The notes: generated by a model from the letters alone, not told the origin. A stretch of 64,000 nucleotides of DNA from Planctomycetota bacterium (GCA_033763975.1 JANRJM010000017.1:124001-188000); one strand, 5' to 3'. Numbered from the stretch's first letter, positions 17,207-26,986 are shown. Program-made: numbers and translations.

Positions 17207-18880
17207 TCACTGTCCACCGCCTGCTCCGGGGAACGGCGCGAGCGGGCGCGACCGACGGAACTCGCCCTGCGCGGGCGGCGCGCCGTGCAGCTCCGGGTGC
17301 AGGTAGGTCCCGCGCAGCGACGCCGGCTTCTCGAGCTCGTCCTGCGCGCCGTGCGTGCGGGCCCAGGCGTCGTGGCGCACGCCGGTGACGCCCCACGACA
17401 CGCGCCCGCCCGGCAGGCCCCCGGCGATACGGAACCGCCCGTCGCGCACAGTCTCAGCGACGTGCAGGCCCGGCATGGGCGCACCGAGCGGCGTGAGGCT
17501 GTACGTCTCGTCGTGGTTGATCGACTCGTAGTACGCGGGCAGCTCGACGACCGCCCCGCCGCTCGCGTCGAGCGTGACGTTGCCCCGGTAGAGGTTGAAC
17601 GGGCGCGGGCCCTCGAGCGCAAAGTGGTTGAGGTACTTGTTCGCCGGGTCGAGCGGGTGGTCGATGCGGAACTGCTTGTTGCCGGTGGTGATCGAATCGC
17701 CGATGCACACCACGCCGAAGCCCTCGGCGCTGTCGCAGATGCCCAGCACGCCGTACGTCTGCCCGGTGGTGTTGGCGGCGTAGCCGAAGACGCCCGCCGC
17801 GCCGGCGGTGCTGCTGGAGATGACGCCCCAGACGCCGGTGGTGACGCCCGCGGACGCGGAGGCGGCGCCGTACACGCCCGTCGCCTCGTCGGTGCTCGAG
17901 TCGACGCGGCCGAGCAGGCCGGTCGTGACGCCCGTGCTGGCGGTGGCGTGCCCCACCCCGCCGGTACCCTCGGTGCTGGCGGAAACACCCCAGAGCCCCC
18001 ACGCGTCGCCGGTCGTGGCGCTCGCGTAGGCGAAGACGCCCCGCCCGGTGGGGCTGACGCTCTCGCCCTGGATGCCGATGCTCGCGCCGGACGTGGCGCT
18101 GTTGATGCCCACGAGCCCGATCGCCTGCGCGCTGTTCGCCCGCGCGAAGAGCCCGAAGCCCGCGCCGCTGGTCGAGGTGGAGTAGACGTAGCCGCCGCGC
18201 GGCTGGGAGGTCTCAACGTGCAGCGGGTACTGCGGGGAAGTCAGGCCGACCCCGAGATTGCCGCTCGTGAACACCGCGTTGCCCGCGTTCAGCGTGAAGG
18301 GCGATGCACCGGCCGGACCCGCCGGGCCCTGCGTGCCCGCCGGGCCTGCGGGACCGGTCGCACCCGCCGGGCCGGTCGCACCCTGCGGGCCTTGTGGGCC
18401 CTGTGGGCCCTGCGCGCCGGGCCACCCGGCGGGGCCTTGTGGTCCTTGAGGTCCGGCCGGCCCGGGCGGACCGGGCGGGCCTTCGATGCCGCCCGTGCCT
18501 TGCACCGCGAACAGCGCGTAGGGCGTGGCGGTCAGCACCTGGCGGGGCGTGAGGGTCGTGTACCCGCCGCTGCCCGACGGATGACGCACCGCGATCTCCA
18601 TGAAGCGTGCGTTGCCGTCCCAGGGCGCCAGGCCGAAGTCCAGCGTCGCGTTGAAGCGCCCCTCGACGACCGCGACGTTGACGAGCGTGAGCATGGGGCC
18701 GATCTGCGTGCCGCCCGCGGCCCGGTCGAAGAGCGCCACGCGCAGGTCCGCCAGGCCCGTGATGCGCACGCCGTCGCGGACGATCTCGCCCTGGTACGTG
18801 AACCCGGACGAGATCGGACCCTGGGCGCGAGCGGTGAGGGCGAGTGCGAGCGCGATGAGCGCGGCGGCGAGTCTGCGCAT
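17207..18880 (-). CDS. Secreted protein with collagen-like repeats
   Basis: A 557-aa predicted secreted protein. Signal peptide about 1-19 (cleavage after TARA), an N-terminal beta domain (about 20-128), a run of 21 Gly-X-Y triplets (about 131-193), a region of short repeats rich in T/S-T-G ([18 protein letters not shown]; about 230-390), and a C-terminal domain containing [18 protein letters not shown] and later [14 protein letters not shown]. That last domain occurs at the end of many bacterial surface or fibre-like proteins. A trimeric fibre is likely from the collagen run. The start has GAGGAG with good spacing. Adhesion or an envelope role is inference. Confidence 0.8.
   Translation of the reverse strand: MRRLAAALIALALALTARAQGPISSGFTYQGEIVRDGVRITGLADLRVALFDRAAGGTQIGPMLTLVNVAVVEGRFNATLDFGLAPWDGNARFMEIAVRHPSGSGGYTTLTPRQVLTATPYALFAVQGTGGIEGPPGPPGPAGPQGPQGPAGWPGAQGPQGPQGPQGATGPAGATGPAGPAGTQGPAGPAGASPFTLNAGNAVFTSGNLGVGLTSPQYPLHVETSQPRGGYVYSTSTSGAGFGLFARANSAQAIGLVGINSATSGASIGIQGESVSPTGRGVFAYASATTGDAWGLWGVSASTEGTGGVGHATASTGVTTGLLGRVDSSTDEATGVYGAASASAGVTTGVWGVISSSTAGAAGVFGYAANTTGQTYGVLGICDSAEGFGVVCIGDSITTGNKQFRIDHPLDPANKYLNHFALEGPRPFNLYRGNVTLDASGGAVVELPAYYESINHDETYSLTPLGAPMPGLHVAETVRDGRFRIAGGLPGGRVSWGVTGVRHDAWARTHGAQDELEKPASLRGTYLHPELHGAPPAQGEFRRSRPLAPFPGAGGGQ
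18302..18490 (-). repeat. Collagen-like Gly-X-Y repeat coding segment
   Basis: 189 bp encoding 21 consecutive Gly-X-Y triplets (GPP, GPQ, GPA, GAT, GTQ and others) inside the gene at 17207-18880. Proline is frequent at X, glutamine and alanine at Y. The DNA is correspondingly repetitive (GGCCC-type units). Confidence 0.9.
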
Positions 18881-18984
18881 GGGAACTCCTCGGGCGGGTT
18901 GCCCTCCCATACGTCGGCGGTCCGGGGGTGCGTCGAAAGCGAATCCCGCGTCCGATAGCGGTGCGGCGGGCCGGTGTGCGCTGA

Positions 18985-20262
18985 TCAGGCCGTGCGGGCG
19001 GCACGCGGCGGATCGAACGACGCGCCCGACGCCGACGCCGCAATCTGTGCAAGAGCCGCGAGGAGCGCGTCGACGTCGGCCTCGGTGACGAACGGCCCGT
19101 AGGAGAACCGCACGCCCCCGGCGCGTTCGAGCGTACCGAACGTGCGGTGCGCGCCCGGCGCGCACGTGAGCCCGGCGCGGACGAGCAGGCCGAAGCGGGC
19201 CTCGAGCACGCCCGCGATCTCCGCGGGGTCGAGCTCGTCGTGCACGAGCGTAAAGACGCCGACGCGCTGCGAAGCCTCGGGCGGCCCGAGCAGGCGGAAC
19301 GACGCCCCGGGCGCGTCGCGTTCGGGCCATGACGCGTGGCGCACGCCCAGGTCGCGCAGGCCCTCGAGCGTGCGGTCGATGAGCGCGAGTTCGTGCGTGC
19401 GGATCGCGTCGAGGCCCCGCTCGTGCAGCCACGCGACGGCGGCGGAGAGACCGGCGATGCCGATGGTGTTGTGGCTGCCCGCCTCGAACCGCTCGGGCAT
19501 GGACGAGGGGTGATCGTCCGACTCGCTCCATGATCCCGTGCCGCCCTCGCGCGTCGTCGCGAGTTGTTCTTCGATCGCGGGGCGGATGTACAGCCCGCCG
19601 GTGCCCTGCGGGCCCAAGAGGCCCTTGTGCCCGGGGAAGGCGAGCAGATCGGCGTGCAGGCTCTGCACGCCCACCGGCAGGTGCCCGAGGGCCTGGGCCG
19701 CGTCGACGAGGAACAGCACTCCCCGCGCTCGACAAAGTTCGCCGAATCGCGCGACGTCCTGGATGCTCCCCCCGACGTTGCTGGCCATGTTCGCCGCGAG
19801 CAGCAGCGGGCGCGGCCCGTCGTCGAGCACGCGCGCAACGTCCGCGGGATCCACCAGCCCCGTGTCGGGGGCCGCGGGCACGTGGTCGATGCGCACGCCC
19901 TCGTCGGCGAGCGCCTGGAAGGGGCGGAGCACCGAGTTGTGGTCCATGGCGGTGGTGACGAGGCGGATCGAGCCGTGGGCCACGCCCCGCAGGCGCGCGC
20001 CGCGCACGACGCCCTTGATCGCCAGGTTCAGCGCGTCGGTGGTGTTGAGCGTGAAGACCACGTGGGCCGCGCTCTCGCCACCGATCAGCCGGTTGATGCG
20101 TTCGCGGCATTCACGGATGACCCGCGCGCCCTCGCGGCTCTCGGCGTACTGCCCCCGCCCGGGTGAAGCGCCCACGCCCCGCCCGTACGCGAGCATCGCG
20201 TCGAAGACGCCGGGTGGTTTGGGGAAGCTGGTCGCCGCGTTGTCGAGGTACACACGCCGCAC
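18985..20262 (-). CDS. Cysteine desulfurase family class V aminotransferase
   Basis: A 425-aa PLP enzyme. [13 protein letters not shown] starts at residue 4; the PLP-stacking His is in MDHNS (H108), DAAQALG (187-193) carries the PLP-N1 Asp, and [13 protein letters not shown] has the Schiff-base lysine K213. A Cys near 367 in [11 protein letters not shown] matches the catalytic loop of the subgroup resembling TIGR01977. It may mobilise sulfur from cysteine or selenocysteine. No iron-sulfur assembly genes are next to it, so the role in the cell is open. GTG start at 20262 has no ribosome-binding site but TATCGT 6 nt upstream. Confidence 0.88.
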   Translation of the reverse strand: MRRVYLDNAATSFPKPPGVFDAMLAYGRGVGASPGRGQYAESREGARVIRECRERINRLIGGESAAHVVFTLNTTDALNLAIKGVVRGARLRGVAHGSIRLVTTAMDHNSVLRPFQALADEGVRIDHVPAAPDTGLVDPADVARVLDDGPRPLLLAANMASNVGGSIQDVARFGELCRARGVLFLVDAAQALGHLPVGVQSLHADLLAFPGHKGLLGPQGTGGLYIRPAIEEQLATTREGGTGSWSESDDHPSSMPERFEAGSHNTIGIAGLSAAVAWLHERGLDAIRTHELALIDRTLEGLRDLGVRHASWPERDAPGASFRLLGPPEASQRVGVFTLVHDELDPAEIAGVLEARFGLLVRAGLTCAPGAHRTFGTLERAGGVRFSYGPFVTEADVDALLAALAQIAASASGASFDPPRAARTA

Positions 20263-20268
20263 GGAGCA

Positions 20269-20274
20269 ACGATA
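20269..20274 (-). promoter_or_regulatory. Putative -10 box of the cysteine-desulfurase family gene (leaderless type)
   Basis: TATCGT on the minus strand, 6 nt before the GTG start; no Shine-Dalgarno lies between. Confidence 0.45.
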
Positions 20275-20351
20275 GACGCGCGCGGGGCGACATCTCTCGG
20301 CGTGGAGTATCTCGCGCGGGCGGCCCGGTGCACGCCGCGGGAAACGCCGGA

Positions 20352-21482
20352 TTACGACGCCTTGGGCAGCTTGTAGAACGGGAGCGGCGCGACCTTCGCG
20401 GGCAGCACGCCCTTGCCGGTGTCGAGCTCGACCTCGGTCCCGGGTGCCGTAAGCGTCCGATCGAGAAATCCCATGGCGATGCAGTTGCCCAGTGTCGGGC
20501 TCGGGCATCCGCTTGTCACCACCCCGACCTCGCGCCCCGCGTGCAGCACCTTGGCGCCCTGTCGCGCGGCGCGGCGGCCTTCGATCGTGAACCCCGCGAG
20601 CGTGCGGGGCGTGCCGCCGGCCTCCTGCGTCTTCTTGAGCGCCTCCATGCCCACGAAGACTTCGCCCCGCTCGCCCTGGTCCTTGTCGAGCGAGATGGCG
20701 AAGTCCACGCCGCACGAGAGGGCGTTGATGTCTTCGCCCAGTTCGTGCCCGTAGAGGGGCATGCCGGCCTCGGTCCGCAGCGTGTCGCGTGCGCCCAGCC
20801 CGGCCGGACGCAGCGCCGCACCGGCCGACTTCATGTCCGTCCCCTGCAGCAGGTACTTCATCGCCAGCCCCACCGCGCCCGACGGCAGGATGACCTCGAC
20901 CCCGTCCTCGCCGGTGTAGCCGGTGCGGCTCACGATCAGTTTCGCGATCAGCAGGTTCTTGAGCGCGAACCGGTACCGCTTCAGCGTGGGGATCTCGCGG
21001 CTGTACTGCCCCACCATCTCGACCACCTTCGGGCCCTGGAGCGCGACCATCGCGGTGTCCATCGTCTGGTCGTCCATCTTGAACGACAGGTCCCACGCCG
21101 TGCGGAGCGTCTCGAAGTGTCCGAGCATCTTCTCGCGGTTGCTCGCGTTCACCACCATCAGGAACTCGTCGTCGTCCAGGCGGTAGACGATCACGTCGTC
21201 GCGGACGCCCCCCTGGTCGTTGCACACCAGCGAGTAGCGGCACTGGCCGGGCTGCATGTCGCTGATGCGCCGGGTGCACACACGTTCGAGGAACTTGCGT
21301 GCCCCCCGCCCGGCGAACTTCACGCGCCCCATGTGCGAGACGTCGAAGATCCCGCCCGAGGCGCGGACCTGCTTGTGCTCGTCGATCAGGCCGTAGTAGG
21401 TGAGAGGCATCTCCCAGCCGGCGAAGTCCACCATGTGGGCCTTGTGGTCGAGATGGAACTGGTACAGCGGGGTGCGATGCAC
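20352..21482 (-). CDS. gcvT: Aminomethyltransferase (glycine cleavage T protein)
   Basis: A 376-aa T protein of the glycine cleavage system. It transfers the methylene group from the H-protein-bound aminomethyl arm to tetrahydrofolate, releasing ammonia. Landmarks: TPLYQFHLDHKAHMVDFAGWEMP at the N-terminus, FDVSHMG (about 46-52), RTGYTGEDGVE (about 190-200), LGARDTLRTEAGMPLYGHEL (about 230-250). GTG start with GAGGAG, 7-nt spacer. gcvH and gcvP are not in the window. It lies 27 bp after panC on the same strand; a TAGACT overlapping the panC stop could be its own -10. Confidence 0.96.
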   Translation of the reverse strand: MHRTPLYQFHLDHKAHMVDFAGWEMPLTYYGLIDEHKQVRASGGIFDVSHMGRVKFAGRGARKFLERVCTRRISDMQPGQCRYSLVCNDQGGVRDDVIVYRLDDDEFLMVVNASNREKMLGHFETLRTAWDLSFKMDDQTMDTAMVALQGPKVVEMVGQYSREIPTLKRYRFALKNLLIAKLIVSRTGYTGEDGVEVILPSGAVGLAMKYLLQGTDMKSAGAALRPAGLGARDTLRTEAGMPLYGHELGEDINALSCGVDFAISLDKDQGERGEVFVGMEALKKTQEAGGTPRTLAGFTIEGRRAARQGAKVLHAGREVGVVTSGCPSPTLGNCIAMGFLDRTLTAPGTEVELDTGKGVLPAKVAPLPFYKLPKAS

Positions 21483-21509
21483 AGGGTCACTCCTCGTGGG
21501 GCGATGAGT

Positions 21510-22400
21510 CTATGGATGCCGGGCGAGGGGCACCCCGCCGGCGCCGGGCGTCCAGAGCGCGTTGTCGATGAGGCGCGTCGCGCCGAACCGGGCCGCGATC
21601 AGCGCCCGCATCGCCGGTGCCGCCCCGGGTGTGCTGGGCTCCGGGCCGCCTGGCTCCAGCGTGAGCGCGTCGCGCACAACGGCGTATTCGACGTCGGCCC
21701 CAACCTCCGCCAGCACCCCCCGCATGGTCGTCTCCGCCTCCTGCGCCGTCGGCGCTCGCAGAGACTCCCGCAGCGCGCGCGACACGCCGGCCGCCCTCTG
21801 GCGTTCGGCGGGCGACAGAAACCGGTTTCGGCTGCTCATCGCCAGCCCGTCGGGCTCGCGCACCGTCTCGCCGGGGACGATCCGCACGGCGGGGTGCGTC
21901 CGCTCGGCCATCGCCGCGACGACGCGCAGTTGCTGCCAGTCCTTCTCGCCGAACACGGCCTCGACGGGGCGGGTGAGGTCAAACAGCCGCGCCACCACCT
22001 GGCACACGCCCGCGAAGTGTCCGGGGCGGAAGCGGTCTTCCAGGCCGGGCGCCGTCGCCACGCGCGGCAGGGGCGGCACGCGCGGCGCGTGGTCCGGCGG
22101 GTACACCTCGTTCACGGGCGGGGCGAGCACCACGCCGGCCCCCGCCGCCTCGCACAACGCGACGTCGGCGTCGAACGTCTTGGGATAGCGCGCGAAGTCG
22201 GCGGGATCGTTGAACTGCGTGGGGTTCACGAAGATCGTCACGACGCACGCGCCGCCCGGGTGCTTCGCGGCGAGGGCGGCGCCCTGGCGGATAATCGACG
22301 CGTGCCCCTCGTGCAGCGCGCCCATGGTGGGAACGAGCACGCACGGGGCGTCCGAAAGCCGCCAGCGGTCGAACTCCTCGAGCGAGGTTGCGACAATCAC
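21510..22400 (-). CDS. panC: Pantothenate synthetase
   Basis: A 296-aa ATP-dependent ligase joining pantoate and beta-alanine to make pantothenate (coenzyme A pathway). The nucleotidyl-transferase HIGH motif is in PTMGALHEGH (24-33), FVNPTQF (about 53-59) binds pantoate, FGEKDWQQ (about 155) and MSSRNRFLSP (about 185, the KMSKS equivalent) are present. The GTG at 22400 is the natural family start. There is no ribosome-binding site, but TACCAT ends 6 nt upstream. It is divergent from the plus-strand gene that begins only a few bases away. Confidence 0.96.
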   Translation of the reverse strand: MIVATSLEEFDRWRLSDAPCVLVPTMGALHEGHASIIRQGAALAAKHPGGACVVTIFVNPTQFNDPADFARYPKTFDADVALCEAAGAGVVLAPPVNEVYPPDHAPRVPPLPRVATAPGLEDRFRPGHFAGVCQVVARLFDLTRPVEAVFGEKDWQQLRVVAAMAERTHPAVRIVPGETVREPDGLAMSSRNRFLSPAERQRAAGVSRALRESLRAPTAQEAETTMRGVLAEVGADVEYAVVRDALTLEPGGPEPSTPGAAPAMRALIAARFGATRLIDNALWTPGAGGVPLARHP

Positions 22401-22406
22401 GGGGCG

Positions 22407-22412
22407 ATGGTA
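22407..22412 (-). promoter_or_regulatory. Putative -10 box of panC (leaderless type)
   Basis: TACCAT on the minus strand, 6 nt before the panC GTG. Its complement includes the ATG at 22407 on the other strand, which would otherwise be the first start of the divergent gene. Confidence 0.45.
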
Positions 22413-22439
22413 GAGGCGGCGACGCCCGGAGCGGATCAC

Positions 22440-23069
22440 GTGGGCGACGAACGATGGGTTTCCCTGCTCCGCGGCGCCGCACGGCGCGGGCTGGTCGGCA
22501 CCCCGCTCGCGGGAGTCGGCGAGCCGGCGACGTGGGCGCGGGGATTTGCGGACAGCGCCGGGCATCGACGCGCGGTCGACCCGTACCTGCTCGCCCGCGT
22601 GCTCGGGCTGCCTGCCGAGCACGTGGACGCGCTCCCCGGCCTCCCGCCCGACGCCGAGAGCTGGCTCCGGCTCTGGCGCGCGGTGGCGGCGGGTGATGAC
22701 CGGCGGCCGGCGTTCTCGCGCGACGACGGGCCGCTCTTCCCGGAATCGCACGACGGGCCGATCGAGGTCTGGACCGAGGGCGAGTTATGCGGGCTGCACG
22801 CGCTGTCGTGGCTGGCGACGAAGGGCGGGCCCGCGGAGGCGCGGCTGCACGCCGCCGCACGCTGGCTCATCGAGCACATCCAGCCCGACAACGCGACGGG
22901 GCGGCCTTGGGGCGTGCACGTGTTCGCCTCGATGGGGGCGAGCGACCCCGACGCGGACATGTACGCCCAGACGCTGCTGCACAACGCGCTCGCGGGCAGG
23001 AGCGAGCCGGACGTGTTCAGCGCCGTGATTCTGTGGGACGCCGCGGACTGGCTGGAGCGCGGCGTGTGA
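22440..23069 (+). CDS. Hypothetical protein
   Basis: A 209-aa soluble protein (220 aa if the ATG at 22407 is used). No family recognised. It contains several Trp and His residues and helical stretches such as LHALSWLATKG and ARLHAAARWLIEHIQPDN. These pairs of helices recall an alpha/alpha-toroid (as in terpene cyclase or glycoside hydrolase-like folds), but this is weak. The GTG at 22440 has GGAG with an 8-nt spacer, while the ATG at 22407 has none and overlaps the panC promoter. Codon bias supports coding. It converges on pyrG with a 3-bp gap between stops. Confidence 0.62.
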   Translation: MGDERWVSLLRGAARRGLVGTPLAGVGEPATWARGFADSAGHRRAVDPYLLARVLGLPAEHVDALPGLPPDAESWLRLWRAVAAGDDRRPAFSRDDGPLFPESHDGPIEVWTEGELCGLHALSWLATKGGPAEARLHAAARWLIEHIQPDNATGRPWGVHVFASMGASDPDADMYAQTLLHNALAGRSEPDVFSAVILWDAADWLERGV

Positions 23070-23072
23070 GCG

Positions 23073-25007
23073 TCAGACCGGCTGCGGGCGCTCGTGCCCG
23101 CTCACCATCCACCGGCGCAGGTCCGCGGCCCAGGGGTCGCGGGGGTCGATCGTCGGGCCGTACTTGCCCTGGATCGCCGCGGCGATGAGGCCCATGAACA
23201 GCGGCTGCGGGCGCAGCGGGCGGCTGGTGAGCTCGGGGTGGAACTGCGCACCGATGAAGAACGGGTGCGTGGGCGCGCCCGCCCGAGCGCCGGGGTCGCC
23301 GGGACGCCGCAGTTCCAGCACCTGCATGATGGGGCGCGTCGGGTGGCGCCCCGAGAACACGAGCCCGCCGGCCTCGAGACGCTCGATGTACGCGGGCTCG
23401 ACCTCGTAGCGATGGCGGAACCGCTCGCGCACCAGCGCGCGCCCGCCGCAGAGCCAGTGCGCGAGCGTGCCGGGCATGATCTGCACATCCTGGGCGCCCA
23501 GGCGCATCGTGCCCCCGAGCCCCTCGATGCGCTTCTGCTCGGGCAGTTCGCTGATGACCGGGTCGGGCGTCGCGGGCGCGAACTCCGTGGAATGTGCGCC
23601 CCGCAGGCCCAGCACGTTGCGGGCGAACTCGATCACCGCGACCTGGAAGCCCAGGCAGATGCCGAGGTAGGGCATGCCCTTCTCGCGGCAGTAGCGCACG
23701 GCGGCGATCTTCCCCTCGACGCCCCGCGTGCCGAACCCGCCCGGCACCACGACGCCGTCCAGCCCGTCCATGAGCGCGCCCACGTCGGCGTCGGTGACGT
23801 TCGTGGTCTCGAGCCAGTCGAGGTGCACGCGACACCCCAGGTGCGCGCTGCAATGTTCGCACGCCTTGTCGATGCTGGCGTAGGCGTCGCGCAGGCCCGC
23901 GTACTTGCCCAGCACGCCGACGCGGACCTCGCGCGCCTTGGGGGCCGTCAGCCGCCGGGCGAAGTGCATCCACTTCTCACGCGGGACGTCCTCGTGCGCG
24001 GTGTCCACGCGTTCGTGCAGATGCAGGATCGAGAGGATCTCGCGGTCGATCCGGTCGTGGCGCAGTTCCTCGGGGATCGTGTAGATGCTCTCGCGATCGT
24101 GCAGCGAGAACACACGCTTCAGCGGGACGTTGCTGAACATCGCGATCTTCTGCAGCACCTTGGGCGAGACGGGGCGGCTCGCGCGGCAGGCGATGAGGTG
24201 CGGCTGGATGCCGGCCTCCAGCGCCGCCTTGATGCCCAGCTGGGCCGCCTTGCTCTTCTGCTCGCCCAGCGCGGGGGGCTCGATGATGTACGTGAGCGCG
24301 ACGAAGCAGACGTTGCCGGGCCCTTCTTCGAAGGCCAGTTCGCGCATCGCCTCGATGTACACGCCGTTCTCGTAGTCGCCGACCGTTCCCCCGACCTCGA
24401 CGAAGACCACGTCGGCCGAGCGCACGCCGTCGCCCCGCAGGGCCAGTTCGCGGAGCTTGCGCTTCACCTCGCCCGTGACGTGCGGGATCCACTGGACGTC
24501 GCGCCCGAGATAGGCCCCCCGGCGCTCGCGCTCCAGGATCTCGCCGAACAGGCGTCCGGACGTCGTGAAGTTCCAGCGCGAGAGGCTCTGGTCGAGCAGG
24601 CGCTCGTAGGTGCCCAGGTCCATGTCGCACTCGGTCCCGTCGTCGAGCACGAAGACCTCGCCATGGCGGTACGGGTTCAGCGTGCCCGAGTCCATGTTGA
24701 GGTAGCCCTCCATCTTGATGGGGGCGACGACGAGGCCCTTGTCCTTGAGCATTTTCGCGAGGCTGCTGGTGAAGATGCCCTTGCCCAGGCCCGACATCAC
24801 GGTGCCGAGCACGATGACGTACTTGTGCTGCCCCCGGACGTACCCCTCGGGGATGGGGCTGTAGAACTCCGAGTCGCCGCCGCCGCCCTCGACCTGCTCG
24901 GTGAGCGAGGAGGGACGATGGCCGCGGGTCATCTCGGGAGGCACGCCCGGCGAGCGTGCGGCGCTCTGGTTCGATTTCGACTCGTCGCTCTCCGGCGCGG
25001 GGGGCAT
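23073..25007 (-). CDS. pyrG: CTP synthase (divergent, with N-terminal extension)
   Basis: A 644-aa CTP synthase converting UTP to CTP with glutamine. The amidoligase domain starts near residue 62 with the P-loop SGLGKG (72-77). The glutaminase domain has the PGGFGTRG oxyanion region (422-429), nucleophile C451 in GICLGFQ, and H590/E592 in QFHPE. It is about 100 aa longer than usual: about 60 residues of Ser/Pro/Gly-rich N-terminal extension plus insertions. The P-loop context (VLGTVMSGLGKG rather than VTGGVVSGLGKG) and the region where EQKTKPTQ is usual (GEQKSKAAQ) are divergent. Start ATG at 25007 has no ribosome-binding site and TACGAT 5 nt upstream; an internal ATG at residue 26 is another candidate. 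Confidence 0.94.
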   Translation of the reverse strand: MPPAPESDESKSNQSAARSPGVPPEMTRGHRPSSLTEQVEGGGGDSEFYSPIPEGYVRGQHKYVIVLGTVMSGLGKGIFTSSLAKMLKDKGLVVAPIKMEGYLNMDSGTLNPYRHGEVFVLDDGTECDMDLGTYERLLDQSLSRWNFTTSGRLFGEILERERRGAYLGRDVQWIPHVTGEVKRKLRELALRGDGVRSADVVFVEVGGTVGDYENGVYIEAMRELAFEEGPGNVCFVALTYIIEPPALGEQKSKAAQLGIKAALEAGIQPHLIACRASRPVSPKVLQKIAMFSNVPLKRVFSLHDRESIYTIPEELRHDRIDREILSILHLHERVDTAHEDVPREKWMHFARRLTAPKAREVRVGVLGKYAGLRDAYASIDKACEHCSAHLGCRVHLDWLETTNVTDADVGALMDGLDGVVVPGGFGTRGVEGKIAAVRYCREKGMPYLGICLGFQVAVIEFARNVLGLRGAHSTEFAPATPDPVISELPEQKRIEGLGGTMRLGAQDVQIMPGTLAHWLCGGRALVRERFRHRYEVEPAYIERLEAGGLVFSGRHPTRPIMQVLELRRPGDPGARAGAPTHPFFIGAQFHPELTSRPLRPQPLFMGLIAAAIQGKYGPTIDPRDPWAADLRRWMVSGHERPQPV

Positions 25008-25012
25008 GTCCG

Positions 25013-25018
25013 ATCGTA
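25013..25018 (-). promoter_or_regulatory. Putative -10 box of pyrG (leaderless type)
   Basis: TACGAT on the minus strand, 5 nt before the ATG; no Shine-Dalgarno. It supports the start at 25007 and thus the long N-terminal extension. Confidence 0.45.
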
Positions 25019-25120
25019 CCACAACCGCGCGCGACGCGCGTCGGGAATCGACAGGATTCGGCGCGAACCGATGCCCCCGTACGCTCTGCGGGCGAATAGG
25101 GGTGACAGGAGACGCCGTCG

Positions 25121-26905
25121 ATGCGAAGTCGGTGCGAGTTGCTGGGCGCAATCCTCGTGTGTCTGTCCACCTGCGGGAGCGCGGCCGCGCAGGACGACCC
25201 GCCCGCGCCCGACCCCCGGATCGACCCCATCACCGGACGCCAGAACGCCGTCTGGCCGACTCCCCGGCGATTCGACTTCCTCCACATGCGCCTGGAACTC
25301 GCGTTCCCCGACATGCAGGAGGCCCGGCTCGAGGGCGTCCAGACACTGCGGCTGACCCCCGTCGGTCGGGCGCGGGCTTTCCTGGAACTCGACTGCCGCG
25401 GGCCGCAGGTGGGGTCGGTCCTGTTCAACGGCGCCCCCGCGGCGTTCACGCTCGGGCAGGGCACCCTGCGGGTTGAGTTTCCGGCCCCGCTGCCGCCCGG
25501 GCAGGAGGCGACGGTCACCATCGCCTACACGCTGGACTTCTCCGAAAACCGGGGCGAGGGGCTCACCTGGGCCCGCCCGCGACCAGACGCCGAGAGCGAG
25601 AGCCGCCGGTTCCCGATGGTCCACGCCCAGGGCCAGGCCCAGCTCAACTCCATGTGGTTCCCGTGCCACGACTTTCCCAACGAGCGCCTGACCACCGAGA
25701 TCCTCGTCGACGTGGAGGACGGGTACGACGTGGTGTCGAACGGGCGGCTCGTATCGCGCGAGGCCTCGGCCTCGGGCCGCGTCCGCTGGCACTGGTCGCA
25801 GGAACAGCCCCACGTGAACTACCTCGTCACGCTCGCCATCGGGAAGTGGCACGTGCGGGACGTCGGGGGCTCAGAGTCCGCCCGCCCCGGGCTGGCCATG
25901 CCCGTGTACGTCGATCACCGCGACGCGGACAACATCGAGCCGATCTTCGGCGCCACGCCCGCGATGGTCGCGTTCTTCGAGACCCTCTTCGCCGAGCCGT
26001 ACCCCTGGCACCAGTACGCCCAGGTGTGCGTGCGCCAGTTCGCGGCCGGGGGCATGGAGAACACCGGCTGCACGCTGCTGACCGACACGACCAGCCGGGG
26101 CTCGCGCCCGGGCTCACGCGACGACCTCATCGCGCACGAACTGGCCCACCAGTGGACCGGCGACCTGCTCACGTGCAACTCGTGGGAGCACCTGTGGCTG
26201 AACGAGGGGTGGGCGAGCTACGCGGAATGCCTGTGGGAAGAGCACAAGGCCGGCGATGATCCGGCCGAGGCGAAGCGGGCCTACCTCCGCGCGGTCGTTG
26301 GATACGTCCGCCAGCAGCGCTCGCAGAACCGCGGGCGGGCGCCCGAGCAGCCCCCGATGGCGTCGAACCGCTACGAGAACCCCGACGACGTGTTCGGCAA
26401 GGCCGACGACGTGTACTCGAAAGGCGCGGTCGTGCTGCACATGCTGCGGATGAAGATCGGCGACGCGGCGTTCTTCGCCGGCGTGCGCGCGTACATCCAG
26501 CGTCACAAGTTCGGCACCGTCGAGACGAGCGACTTCCGCCGCGCGCTGGAGCGCGCGAGCGGGAAGAGCCTGGAGCAGTTCTTCGACCAGTGGGTCTACC
26601 GCCCGGGGCTGCCGGCGCTCGCCGCCGACTACGCGTGGGACGGCGCGTCGAGCACGCTGAAGATCATGCTCGAACAGACGCAGGTGATCGACCGGCTGAA
26701 CCCGGCGTACCGCCTCGACCTGCCGGTGCGGATCACGTACGAAGACGGCACGATCCAGTGGGTGCGGATGCCGCTCGCCGAGGCGAGCGCGGAGCGCACG
26801 TTCACGCTCGCGGGGCGCCCCCGGCAGGTCAGCATCGACCCCGAGATCACGCAGGCGTGCCGCCTGACCATCCGCACGCCGCTCGAGACACAGGACGGCG
26901 GATAA
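25121..26905 (+). CDS. M1-family zinc aminopeptidase (secreted)
   Basis: A 594-aa gluzincin. Signal peptide about 1-24; N-terminal beta saddle; exopeptidase motif GGMENTG near 310-316; zinc site H339-E340-x-x-H343 (HELAHQW) with third ligand E362 in LNEG. It should release N-terminal residues from peptides in the periplasm or outside the cell. The C-terminal helical domain is missing compared with PepN, giving a compact form like cold-active or leukotriene-hydrolase-like M1 enzymes. ATG with CAGGAGA, 9-nt spacer. A longer paralogue follows 110 bp downstream in the same direction, so they are likely co-transcribed duplicates. Confidence 0.93.
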   Translation: MRSRCELLGAILVCLSTCGSAAAQDDPPAPDPRIDPITGRQNAVWPTPRRFDFLHMRLELAFPDMQEARLEGVQTLRLTPVGRARAFLELDCRGPQVGSVLFNGAPAAFTLGQGTLRVEFPAPLPPGQEATVTIAYTLDFSENRGEGLTWARPRPDAESESRRFPMVHAQGQAQLNSMWFPCHDFPNERLTTEILVDVEDGYDVVSNGRLVSREASASGRVRWHWSQEQPHVNYLVTLAIGKWHVRDVGGSESARPGLAMPVYVDHRDADNIEPIFGATPAMVAFFETLFAEPYPWHQYAQVCVRQFAAGGMENTGCTLLTDTTSRGSRPGSRDDLIAHELAHQWTGDLLTCNSWEHLWLNEGWASYAECLWEEHKAGDDPAEAKRAYLRAVVGYVRQQRSQNRGRAPEQPPMASNRYENPDDVFGKADDVYSKGAVVLHMLRMKIGDAAFFAGVRAYIQRHKFGTVETSDFRRALERASGKSLEQFFDQWVYRPGLPALAADYAWDGASSTLKIMLEQTQVIDRLNPAYRLDLPVRITYEDGTIQWVRMPLAEASAERTFTLAGRPRQVSIDPEITQACRLTIRTPLETQDGG

Positions 26906-26962
26906 GACGCGGCGCGGGCCGTTCCCGCCGCGAAGAATCCACCCGGCGGGAAGCACCGCCGC

Positions 26963-26986
26963 CCGCCAGCCACACCGCCAGCCACA
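26963..26986 (+). repeat. Short direct repeat between the two M1 genes
   Basis: Two exact tandem copies of the 12-mer CCGCCAGCCACA followed by a degenerate third copy, in the 110-bp spacer between the aminopeptidase genes. No function is apparent. Confidence 0.6.
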
